Shown here piece after piece: positions 44,671 to 54,749 of a stretch of DNA of 64,000 bases; within the stretch, counting starts at the first letter, position 1; every line of letters begins with the position of its first letter. The stretch lies in NCBI GenBank assembly GCA_004352715.1, contig SCFE01000009.1:154514-218513 (forward strand), written 5' to 3'. The position numbers were made by a program, and so were the translations under genes. A model generated the notes under the pieces. The model was given only the letters and a program-made list of their open reading frames with translations, did not search any database and had not been told where the DNA came from. The DNA is from Hofstenia miamia. Its lineage: Eukaryota; Xenacoelomorpha; Acoela.

Positions 44671-45223
44671 CATATTAAAAAATTCACAATTTCATTTTTT
44701 CGCAGTAAAAGGGAAGAGAAATTCATTAAAAAGAACGTTACAATGATGCTGGAAAGTTCAGCCTTAGATTTCTAGACAGTCCTCCAAGCGCTTTTGCATG
44801 TTCGAGAAGATCATCTTCAAAGTTTAGGAAGTAATTTGTTCAATGTTAGTGGTTATTATCCGTTTAAAGCTGTATAAACGGTTTGTTGAGAAAACCTTTT
44901 CCTTCAAAGCACAGAACAGAATACGAAGTAATGAAAATAATAGTATTGATGCTGAAAATTCAGGATTTTCAATTTCATTTTCAATATATTATTTCAAATA
45001 AAGTTGTATGCTAGTAGACTTTTCAGTAGTACCAATCTCACATTTTTTGAACTCTATGAGAATTAATACGACAAAAATGTACTTTGGGAAATGAGTAATA
45101 TTGAGTTGCACATAACCGATTGAAAATTGTTGCGCTTTAATCGGAACATCTGGCTTGCTCATAAACAACTACATGTTCGTCAACAAATTGCAATTAACTT
45201 TTGTTAATGAATGCACAGATTGT
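44450..45223. other. Intergenic with (TA)n, nothing coding
   Basis: A (TA)n run at 44636-44668 is the only clear feature. The rest is AT-rich unique sequence. Confidence 0.5.
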
Positions 45224-45505
45224 CTAACTTAGCTGCCGCCAATAACCAGTCTGCCCACCCCTTAGACATCTTAATCCCAATATAACGCGTCCTCGTCCAT
45301 ATTCATTACTCAACTCGGAACAAACAATTACAGTGCAAATAATATTTTTCTCATTTACTTCAAATTCACATTTTTTACAAAACAATTTTTTGAAAATAGC
45401 GCTTTGATTTATACCTTCTCGTTTTAATGCTGCTATTAGAGAAACGCAAATACATTGCAACAAAACAATGATCAAATATGCTGTTTCAGTAGTGCCGTAG
45501 TCAGC
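45224..45505 (-). CDS. Candidate terminal exon, membrane-anchored protein (unknown)
   Basis: On the minus strand an acceptor TTTGTTTTCTAG precedes an open exon reading ADYGTTETAYLIIVLLQCIC and on through SLIAALKREG, a likely membrane segment. A Cys-bearing cytosolic or lumenal part (KKLFCKKCEFEVNE, IICTVIVCSELSNEYG) ends in TGYWRQLS and a stop. The sequence looks genic rather than transposon-derived. I do not recognise it. The exon at 47503-47785 on the same strand could belong to the same gene, but its phase (1 out) does not join directly to phase 0 here, so another exon would be needed. Confidence 0.4.
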   Translation of the reverse strand, partial: ADYGTTETAYLIIVLLQCICVSLIAALKREGINQSAIFKKLFCKKCEFEVNEKNIICTVIVCSELSNEYGRGRVILGLRCLRGGQTGYWRQLS

Positions 45506-46089
45506 CTAGAAAACAAAGAAATTTTATGTGGGGTATAATAATAAAATTTGCATTTAAACATCTAAAACTGACGATTATACTACACACAGTGTTTCATCTA
45601 GATTCCTGGACAAAGGGTTGAATTTCCTCATAAGGTGATAAATTTTAACAGAAAACTGATTATTAACGATCTTTAACGATTTCATCAAAATAATAGAAAA
45701 CTGAATATTGGAATTTATATTAATGTGTTATAAATTTACGTTCATAGAAATTTGACATTTGTCTACACTTTTTCTATGATAAATCATACCCGTATGAGAT
45801 CACATACACAGTAGTGTTGAAAGAATTATACACGTATACGGTTATACAAATGGGTTCTCTGTCTGACAGAGCACACTTTCTAAGGCCACAGAACGACCGA
45901 ATTTGATGCACGGTAAACTTAATCCATTTTTTCTTCATTTGATTTGTATGGATATTTTAATGCTAATTTCGGTTATTTAATATTTTTCATAGATTAGTAA
46001 TAATTTTTTAAAAACAAACAAAATCATTTATATGAGGCGCTATGTCCTTCTATCTTATTTGCTTCAAATTGAATTTTGGGATGTGTTAG

Positions 46090-46246
46090 AGGATTAGTTG
46101 GTCGTACAAGGATAGCTCTGACACTGATTACTGATTTAGATGAAATGCATGTCCGACCAGAGCCTATTAAATGGAAAATTATAGCAAGGCCTCTTAATGA
46201 GGAGGCTATTGCAGTATATGCATTTAGACGCTCGTCTAGGAACTAG
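46090..46246 (+). CDS. Candidate terminal exon of unknown gene
   Basis: The acceptor GATGTGTTAG is followed by 51 clean codons: GLVGRTRIALTLITDLDEMH and PEPIKWKIIARPLNEEAIAV, then YAFRRSSRN and stop. Codon use and residue mix look like a conserved globular protein end. No upstream exon was found and a pseudogene is possible. Confidence 0.3.
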
Positions 46247-46899
46247 TTACAATGAAGGTTTTTGCTAAAATTTTTACTTGTGCTTTAAGTGCATGCAAAT
46301 ATGAATTTTTTTCAATGAGGAATTCGATTTTTGTAAAAATATTCAAATTCTTTCCATTCCTAGTGTTCAGATAATGAGGCGGTCTAATGTCCATGGGGAC
46401 AATTGCTACCGTGTGTCAGTTTAATCGACCATAACTTAGGTCGAAAGAGAAAAAGGAGACAAATCTCTATCTTGTAATGTTTTCAGATTTTGAACATACA
46501 AAGAGTGTATTAAATGAAGTAAATAAACACTACTCTTGTATTTGAGGACTTTTTGCTGTCAAATTCTCTGAAAGAACTACCTGTAATTCTGATCCTTTTT
46601 TATGAAATCAAATTAATTTGGCCTTGAATTCCCTTCTCTTACTTTAAATAATTAATTGCAGTTAGCTAAAAGACGGTATCCTTTTATGTTATACTAATTA
46701 CCATCAAACATGGTTTGATTTTCTTTCACCACAATTGCCCTGACCACTCGTGAGACTGATATGTAAATTGTTCGGCTTAATTTTTCTCAGTTGTCAGACA
46801 AAGGAATGATAAATCGTGAGACACCAACTTTACACTCAAAAACAAATAATTCAATATTGGTTTTTTTTAATTGAAAACTAATAATTATTTAGTTGATGG

Positions 46900-47110
46900 G
46901 TCATAGTTGCGTATTAAATTATAAATGTGATGAATGTGAAAATTCATACACTGGGGAATAAAGAATTTTAGAGTATACGCAAGGACATCTTAAATTAGAA
47001 ATATATTGACATGAACATCTACTTAGAGAAGAACAAGTTTTAATGAAAACCAAGCATTCAAATATTGCAGAATCAATAATCAAACTAAACAGAACCTAAT
47101 AAATAAACAA
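46900..47110 (+). pseudogene. Penelope GIY-YIG endonuclease fragment
   Basis: The translation NYKCDECENSYTGE then LEYTQGHLKLE and KTKHSNIAESIIKLNRT parallels the Penelope endonuclease at 31813-32030 (CNEC..SYIGET), with I changed to T in the GIY-YIG strand and a stop. The RT portion is missing. Confidence 0.6.
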
Positions 47111-47168
47111 TTAAGATTTAACATCATTAAATTAGTATTTGTCACGATATTATTTTTGTTATTTTGTA

Positions 47169-47200
47169 CTGACGATAAGTGGAGGCCCTCAAAACATGTC
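47169..47200 (+). ncRNA. Hammerhead-ribozyme-like motif at Penelope 3' end
   Basis: CTGACGA (47169-47175) fits the CUGANGA box exactly. A short hairpin (GAG-GCC-CTC) follows, then AAAACATGTC in place of GAAAC..GTC, with cleavage expected after C at 47200. Only the G of GAAA deviates. It lies about 60 bp after the Penelope endonuclease fragment and is followed by (TA)n at 47255-47291. Confidence 0.5.
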
Positions 47201-47251
47201 TAGATAAAAAATTTCTTGCTTTTTGCACTTAATAGTTCAACATCTTTGTCC

Positions 47252-47254
<3 letters not shown>

Positions 47255-47291
<37 letters not shown>
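47255..47291. repeat. (TA)n microsatellite
   Basis: A TA run of about 37 bp. As with the Penelope fragments near 31.5 kb, it directly follows the element's 3' region. Confidence 0.85.
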
Positions 47292-47294
<3 letters not shown>

Positions 47295-47502
47295 CTAGTA
47301 CGTGTGTTTATTGACAGTTTAATTTATATTCACTAATTATAGATGTATTGAATTACATTGCTCTCTATCTCATGACAATTAATTGAACAGAGCTAACTTC
47401 TCAGTACTATCATGGATACATTTTTTCAATGGAATCGTGAACAACGATTTGGTGTAAATTATATTCTGTAAATTAAGAAACATTTCAAAATAGAACTAGT
47501 AC

Positions 47503-47785
47503 CTGCTGAAATCAGAGGCTTCTGTGCTTGAAGACTATTTTGTTCAATAGGAGCCATAAATTCGACATCTGGTTCAATCAAACTAGATTGTAGAACTTTG
47601 GAATCATCTACTTCAATTGTTTCAGTAGCCAGTAAGCTTAAGCTCTCACTTCTTTGTGGAATCTCCTCTACCCTTACAATTGCATCTTCATTCACTTTTG
47701 CCAAATTAAGAATTTTCGGGTAGGAATCCAATTTTTGTTCGACTGCGGCAATATGCTCAACATGAAGAGGTGCAAAACTATGTGG
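47503..47785 (-). CDS. Candidate exon of unknown protein, truncated by gap
   Basis: A minus-strand open frame runs out of the 1000-N gap: PHSFAPLHVEHIAAVEQKLD, IVRVEEIPQRSESLSLLATE and DDSKVLQSSLIEPDVEFMA, to QKPLISAG with a good donor GCAG|GTACTA (exon end at 47503, phase 1). It is acidic and Ser-rich, probably disordered. I do not recognise it. The upstream exons are lost in the gap or further right. Confidence 0.5.
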
Positions 47786-48785
47786 NNNNNNNNNNNNNNN
47801 NNNNNNNNNNNNNNNNNNNNNNNNNNNNNNNNNNNNNNNNNNNNNNNNNNNNNNNNNNNNNNNNNNNNNNNNNNNNNNNNNNNNNNNNNNNNNNNNNNNN
47901 NNNNNNNNNNNNNNNNNNNNNNNNNNNNNNNNNNNNNNNNNNNNNNNNNNNNNNNNNNNNNNNNNNNNNNNNNNNNNNNNNNNNNNNNNNNNNNNNNNNN
48001 NNNNNNNNNNNNNNNNNNNNNNNNNNNNNNNNNNNNNNNNNNNNNNNNNNNNNNNNNNNNNNNNNNNNNNNNNNNNNNNNNNNNNNNNNNNNNNNNNNNN
48101 NNNNNNNNNNNNNNNNNNNNNNNNNNNNNNNNNNNNNNNNNNNNNNNNNNNNNNNNNNNNNNNNNNNNNNNNNNNNNNNNNNNNNNNNNNNNNNNNNNNN
48201 NNNNNNNNNNNNNNNNNNNNNNNNNNNNNNNNNNNNNNNNNNNNNNNNNNNNNNNNNNNNNNNNNNNNNNNNNNNNNNNNNNNNNNNNNNNNNNNNNNNN
48301 NNNNNNNNNNNNNNNNNNNNNNNNNNNNNNNNNNNNNNNNNNNNNNNNNNNNNNNNNNNNNNNNNNNNNNNNNNNNNNNNNNNNNNNNNNNNNNNNNNNN
48401 NNNNNNNNNNNNNNNNNNNNNNNNNNNNNNNNNNNNNNNNNNNNNNNNNNNNNNNNNNNNNNNNNNNNNNNNNNNNNNNNNNNNNNNNNNNNNNNNNNNN
48501 NNNNNNNNNNNNNNNNNNNNNNNNNNNNNNNNNNNNNNNNNNNNNNNNNNNNNNNNNNNNNNNNNNNNNNNNNNNNNNNNNNNNNNNNNNNNNNNNNNNN
48601 NNNNNNNNNNNNNNNNNNNNNNNNNNNNNNNNNNNNNNNNNNNNNNNNNNNNNNNNNNNNNNNNNNNNNNNNNNNNNNNNNNNNNNNNNNNNNNNNNNNN
48701 NNNNNNNNNNNNNNNNNNNNNNNNNNNNNNNNNNNNNNNNNNNNNNNNNNNNNNNNNNNNNNNNNNNNNNNNNNNNNNNNNNNNN
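47786..48785. other. Assembly gap, exactly 1000 N
   Basis: This gap and the one at 52144-53143 have the same round length, which marks arbitrary scaffold joins rather than measured distances. Long open frames crossing them are artefacts. Confidence 0.95.
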
Positions 48786-51700
48786 ATCGGCGCGCTGGCG
48801 TGCCGTTCCGAGAAGGCTCCGGTTGCAGGGGCCCTCGGCCCAATGACCTCTGACTTTGCGCACTCCATGCCTCAATGAGTTTGGAATATCTTTGCACATA
48901 TCAAGAAACATTCAAAGTTCTTTGCGGCTTCCATGGGCTCAAAACCTTCTAAATACATGAACACTAGGTATAGAGAGAATTTAAATCTTTTTCAAAAATA
49001 CGAAATTTTCAAAGACAACTTTTTAATCTTTTCAACAACCTCTGCCACGGCAACAAGCTTTAATAGAAATTTTCAACATTGCATTAAAGTATGTTCCCCA
49101 ATAGACCTACCCATTCCCCAAGATTTTCAAATTTGGAAATAGGCTTGGAGAAAATTCTTTGTAAATGTGGAACAACAATTTCCTTTAAAAGGGACGTTAT
49201 GCTGTTTAAGGTAAACTATTTTTAGTAATTATATGCAAAAAAAATTTGTTATATTCACATTTTGCACATTTCGTTTTATTCATTATAATCCAAAAATTAT
49301 TTCTGTAATGAATGGGTAAAAAATAATTTACATTGAAAAAGAGCATGTGATTTTTTCCGATGTGTTCATCATTCTATTAATACTAATTCAAGATTTATTG
49401 TGTAACTTAACATGGTGATTATTTTTCAAGTGCAAAGGCTAGAATTACATGGCCTAAACTGACAATTGTTAGCTTCCTATTATTGTTTGTCATCTACATC
49501 CATTAATTATACACTACAAATCAATGAAAAAAATTCTAAATTTTATTGGGATGCTTAACTTTTGCACCACATACTTGATTCCAATTGAATACCAAGTAAT
49601 TTACTTGCAAATCCCACCAATCATATCTTTGAGGATGTGTTTGATTTTTAATTGCTTAAAACATCTTTTTCCAAAAATATAGTTCTTTGTAAGTGATGAA
49701 AGTTCGTAGTATTTTGCTATGAAACAGCGCGGTTCATTTTGACTTTATATTTATCAAAAGTTGCCTTCTATTGTAAACTAACATTTGTTTATTCTGTCAG
49801 TGCGTGTTTGTGAAGCGTTGCTGATATTTCAATATCATTAACAATACAGTATTCGTATTTTTCCGCACATTCATTTTACTGTGCGTTACAATATTTTCTT
49901 TCCTGGTTCTTAACAAAGCAGCAATTGTAATATTGATAATGTTTTAGACGCATTTGTTTACGACATTTTTTATTTTTCTAGGCATATTTTATCATGTTAA
50001 GACAGATATTATGTAATTTCTTTAGTATATTATAAAGACAATTCAATGCAAATTGCTTTTCAAAATTGTATGTTCATATATATATATATAAACAAAGTAT
50101 TATATTGGTATAATATTTCAATTTTATTTAGAATGCGCGTTCAAATTTGTTGTCTTCGATTCAATCCAAAAATCCCATGGGTGGTTTACGCAAGGTACCA
50201 GATTCTGAGAAAAATGACAGAAGCGCCGTTCAAGTATCCAACCAAAGTATAATTTCAAATATTAATTATAATTAGTAGTATATATTTTAAAACGCCTCAA
50301 TGTAATTAATTCTATTAATTTGCTTTATCAAAATTTGAATTGAGAATTGCCAACATTGGCAAATATCGGGTTTAATTAAAACGGTCTTTTTCTAATTTAA
50401 ATTGCAAACGAGGTTGCACTGATTTAAACAGCAACGCAAAAATATCTCTAAATTTCCTTGCAAAACAATATTTTTTGTTTCAATTACATGATTTAATGTT
50501 TCCTTGCTATTTACAACTCCATCTACATCCATTTAGTATTATTATGTTACACTAATGATTGATCCATGATCCATCTTCCTTATCACTATTATATTCAATT
50601 TTTTAATCCGTCTATAGCCACTTTTCATCCCCAGATAATTCTTAATTCAACTATATTATCATATGTAAAGCAGTTTACGCAGATATTTGTCAACGTCTTT
50701 AAGTAGTAAGTGATTCGACTGCAGCAGTTAAATGTAGCTTTTATTGAACAATACGCAAACAAAACAGTGAGTGGTGAGAAAAGCAATTCACGACTAACTA
50801 CTTTTATTGGCAATAAGCCCTTAAAAGTTGAATTCCGCTACAGATTTACAGTCAATTATTACTAACGCGCGTTTAGTTATTGTTCCATGTACTTTCCAGT
50901 AGACTATATTTCTATGCATACATTTTTGATTGAATTGAATTTAGAAATATGAGCAATAAATTTCGTGGCTTGTGTATCTCAAAGATTATTTGAGATAGAA
51001 TGCACGCATATTTGAAAATCGAATTTAGTCATTTTGCTTGCAATGGCTGTTCTACGTTTATTCATAAATATATTGTAGCATCGCTAATGTGCACAGAACT
51101 GCGCTGATCAATGAACGCGGCTAACTATTTCTCTATTTACAATTGCTTAGGTGTCTTATATACAATTTTAAACTAGACAATATGTACAAATAATTTTAAA
51201 CTAGACAATATGTGCAAATAACTGGTGAACACTGACAAACATTTTTCTTATGTTGTGTAAAATTTTATACCAAACGCAAATATCAGTTTTAAAAATGTAA
51301 TTTTACATTTTTGTAGTTTTTATTAACAGTTTCAAAAAATCACAATATAATATGATTTTTTGGTTTGTGCAATTTCAATAACAAAATTTTGGGTGGTTTT
51401 ACTTTTTTAAATTTTGTAACTGAAAATTCGGCCTTTTTCTGTGAGTGGCAAATAAATAAGCAGTTCACTGCATACAATTAGTGTACAACGTTTTTTAATA
51501 ACATCATTTTATCAGTTCTTATTTCAGATTAAGCTACAAAATTCAAAAAAAAACAGTTTAGGTCAGTTGCTCCTCTCATGGGCTTACAAAGCTTTATCGT
51601 CTAAATACTATGCATTGAGAAAATTGAGAGTTTTAAACAAATCGGACATTTCCTTCCAAAATAACTAAGAATTTCATGTACTTTAGGGACAGGAATAATG

Positions 51701-52143
51701 TTGAGCAAAATATTTCACCATAACAGGGGTGCACATTTAATCGTGGATTTGTCTAAAATCAAAGTTTTCAAGATCTCTTAATAGACTTAAAGAAAAATGT
51801 TTGAAAAAGAAACGGTGAATAATCCACTGCACAGCTACATAGAATTACGACAGAAAATTTGTAATAATTAAATTTGCATTGGTAGAATAAAATCGCAGGT
51901 AATGTTTTCGACTTTTTTTTCAAAAAGTCTTTTTTTTTCGTTCGTTTATAAATTATATTTCATTTCATAGCAAAATAATCGTATACACCTATAAACCAAA
52001 AAAAGTCTATACGATAACATAGTTATACTTATGTATAAATATCATTGATAATTGTTAAATTGTACCTTGCACTTGCCAAATTCTTCAATTGGATTATTAT
52101 AGAACCATCGTCAAATTCAAGTAGCAGCAGACCAGGATCAGGT
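48786..52143 (+). repeat. Alternative contig of the WIP/verprolin intron and WH2 exon
   Basis: This 3358 bp contig, isolated between two 1000-N gaps, matches 59655-61367, 61369-63177 and 63179-63537 with rare differences. It includes a WH2 exon (50132-50246) and the first bases of the Gly-rich exon (52103-52143). It also contains about 770 bp (51008-51778) absent from the main path, where a single N stands at 63178. It is best read as an allelic contig placed before exon 1 by mistake. Confidence 0.85.
50132..50246 (+). CDS. WIPF: WH2 exon, copy A (allelic duplicate)
   Basis: 115 nt from acceptor TTTTATTTAG. The frame gives NARSNLLSSIQSKNPMGGLR and KVPDSEKNDRSAVQ, the WIP-type WH2 actin-binding motif (R..LL..I.....L+K, then DRSA). 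It is identical in meaning to the exons at 61000 and 62229. Confidence 0.85.
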
Positions 52144-53143
52144 NNNNNNNNNNNNNNNNNNNNNNNNNNNNNNNNNNNNNNNNNNNNNNNNNNNNNNNNN
52201 NNNNNNNNNNNNNNNNNNNNNNNNNNNNNNNNNNNNNNNNNNNNNNNNNNNNNNNNNNNNNNNNNNNNNNNNNNNNNNNNNNNNNNNNNNNNNNNNNNNN
52301 NNNNNNNNNNNNNNNNNNNNNNNNNNNNNNNNNNNNNNNNNNNNNNNNNNNNNNNNNNNNNNNNNNNNNNNNNNNNNNNNNNNNNNNNNNNNNNNNNNNN
52401 NNNNNNNNNNNNNNNNNNNNNNNNNNNNNNNNNNNNNNNNNNNNNNNNNNNNNNNNNNNNNNNNNNNNNNNNNNNNNNNNNNNNNNNNNNNNNNNNNNNN
52501 NNNNNNNNNNNNNNNNNNNNNNNNNNNNNNNNNNNNNNNNNNNNNNNNNNNNNNNNNNNNNNNNNNNNNNNNNNNNNNNNNNNNNNNNNNNNNNNNNNNN
52601 NNNNNNNNNNNNNNNNNNNNNNNNNNNNNNNNNNNNNNNNNNNNNNNNNNNNNNNNNNNNNNNNNNNNNNNNNNNNNNNNNNNNNNNNNNNNNNNNNNNN
52701 NNNNNNNNNNNNNNNNNNNNNNNNNNNNNNNNNNNNNNNNNNNNNNNNNNNNNNNNNNNNNNNNNNNNNNNNNNNNNNNNNNNNNNNNNNNNNNNNNNNN
52801 NNNNNNNNNNNNNNNNNNNNNNNNNNNNNNNNNNNNNNNNNNNNNNNNNNNNNNNNNNNNNNNNNNNNNNNNNNNNNNNNNNNNNNNNNNNNNNNNNNNN
52901 NNNNNNNNNNNNNNNNNNNNNNNNNNNNNNNNNNNNNNNNNNNNNNNNNNNNNNNNNNNNNNNNNNNNNNNNNNNNNNNNNNNNNNNNNNNNNNNNNNNN
53001 NNNNNNNNNNNNNNNNNNNNNNNNNNNNNNNNNNNNNNNNNNNNNNNNNNNNNNNNNNNNNNNNNNNNNNNNNNNNNNNNNNNNNNNNNNNNNNNNNNNN
53101 NNNNNNNNNNNNNNNNNNNNNNNNNNNNNNNNNNNNNNNNNNN
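52144..53143. other. Assembly gap, exactly 1000 N
   Basis: It ends the alternative contig within the Gly-rich exon of the WIP gene and is followed by (TA)n. Confidence 0.95.
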
Positions 53144-53322
53144 ATATATATATATATATATATATATGCTGTTTTTACTAGTTTTAATTATTTTACTTCA
53201 ACTTTTAAACGTGTTATTGTTAAAGAACTAACTTGTTTGACGGGAAACATTCAAACAATTATGATTTTATAATTTGCCTGATGGGATATTTGATGATTTG
53301 TCTGATGGCGTGCTTGACGGGG

Positions 53323-53402
53323 GATACACTATCTGGCAAACATTCGTCAAACATTTTGTTAGGCAAATATTGACCATACAAATTTGATAATGTATCACCC
53401 AC
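53323..53402. mobile_element. Small hairpin MITE candidate
   Basis: GGGGGATACACTATC at the left is the imperfect inverse of GATAATGTATCACCC at the right (53388-53402), with more pairing inside (TGGCAAACATTCG). The segment is about 80 bp. Confidence 0.35.
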
Positions 53403-53914
53403 TTTTATCATTGTTTCTATGAACTATGCTCACAAATCAATCTATTTCTAGTAACAAAATGTTATGCGTTTTTTAATGCATTGAAAAAACACGGTATTGA
53501 GGAACATGAAGTGAATGTGCCTCAGGAAATGAAAGGGAATGAATAGAAACATGCATAAAGGCAATAAAATACAATCGTTGGCACAATCAATAGGTGAAAT
53601 TCTTGCAAAATTACGAAGATTGTGATTAGAACTTCGACAAAGTCAAGTTCTTGGTATTTTAAGTGAAATTATCCTTTTTTAATCATGAACTTTAAGGCTA
53701 GATTTTTTAGCAACACAGTGCAATTGTTTTACGTAATTTCAAATTTATTAGTATAAGTATGGTCCAGAAATAGAATATAAAATATTGGATGTAATAAAAT
53801 CCTTTACACATTAAAACTGACATTGTGAACGTGACAGGAATATTAAATTTATATAAACATGAATAGAATTTAGAACATAAAACTGTAACCCTCATACTCA
53901 TAGCACAAAACTTG

Positions 53915-54746
53915 AAAGGATCGAAAGTAATCTTTTTGAATAAAAAATGATTCCATTGATTTCCACATAACTTATAATTTAGTTACAATTACAATATATA
54001 AATAAAATTCAGAATGGTAAAAAATTCTGATCACAAGAATAGATCACAAGAATAGAAACAAACTTTCTAAAAAAGCCTTAAGGCGCAAATGGTTCTAAAT
54101 CTATCAAACATATCAATTCTTAAAGGAAAATGCTAAAAACTTTTGAATTTTAAGAAAAATACAGGTTCCAAAAAAAAATATCATATTTGAACATATTCAA
54201 AAAGCACAATGCATGATCTTATTTTTAATGTTTAATAAAAAGTTTTTCATTTCCCTAGAAAGCGATAGATTCAATTTGGTGACATAATATGCTACGTAGT
54301 TATTTTACATTAGCTGATTTTCGATATATTNAAAGGATCGAAAGTAATCTTTTTGAATAAAAAATGATTCCATTGATTTCCACATAACTTATAATTTAGT
54401 TACAATTACAATATATAAATAAAATTCAGAATGGTAAAAAATTCTGATCACAAGAATAGATCACAAGAATAGAAACAAACTTTCTAAAAAAGCCTTAAGG
54501 CGCAAATGGTTCTAAATCTATCAAACATCAATTCTTAAAGGAAAATGCTAAAAACTTTTGAATTTTAAGAAAAATACAGGTTCCAAAAAAAAATATCATA
54601 TTTGAAAATATTCAACAAGCACAATGCATGATCTTATTTTTAATGTTTAATAAAAAGTTTTTCATTTCCCTAGAAAGCGATAGATTCAATTTGGTGACAT
54701 AATATGCTACGTAGTTATTTTACATTAGCTGATTTTCGATATATTT
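53915..54746. repeat. Contig overlap duplicated across N at 54331
   Basis: About 415 bp before the N (from AAAGGATCGAAAGTAATC) is repeated right after it with a few differences. The likely cause is two alleles joined end to end. Confidence 0.8.
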
Positions 54747-54749
54747 CAA

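Noticed and set aside
47459-48911. Several 360-470 codon open frames on both strands
   Set aside because: They run through 1000 N and are not real translations; only 47503-47785 (-) has coding support.
48933-49142. 69-codon frame (also at 59792-60010), MGSKPSKYMNTRYREN...
   Set aside because: Coding-like but short, with a stop in the middle of a longer plausible reading, and I recognise no family. It lies in WIP intron 1 and is left as possible old pseudogene sequence.
50046-50252. 68-codon frames at 50046, 60914 and 62143 starting MQIAFQNC
   Set aside because: These overlap the WH2 exon in the wrong frame; the spliced WH2 frame fits phases and homology.
52045-53181. 378-codon open frame with a Ser-rich start
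   Set aside because: It crosses 1000 N into (TA)n. The only real part is the first bases of the WIP Gly-rich exon, 52103-52143.
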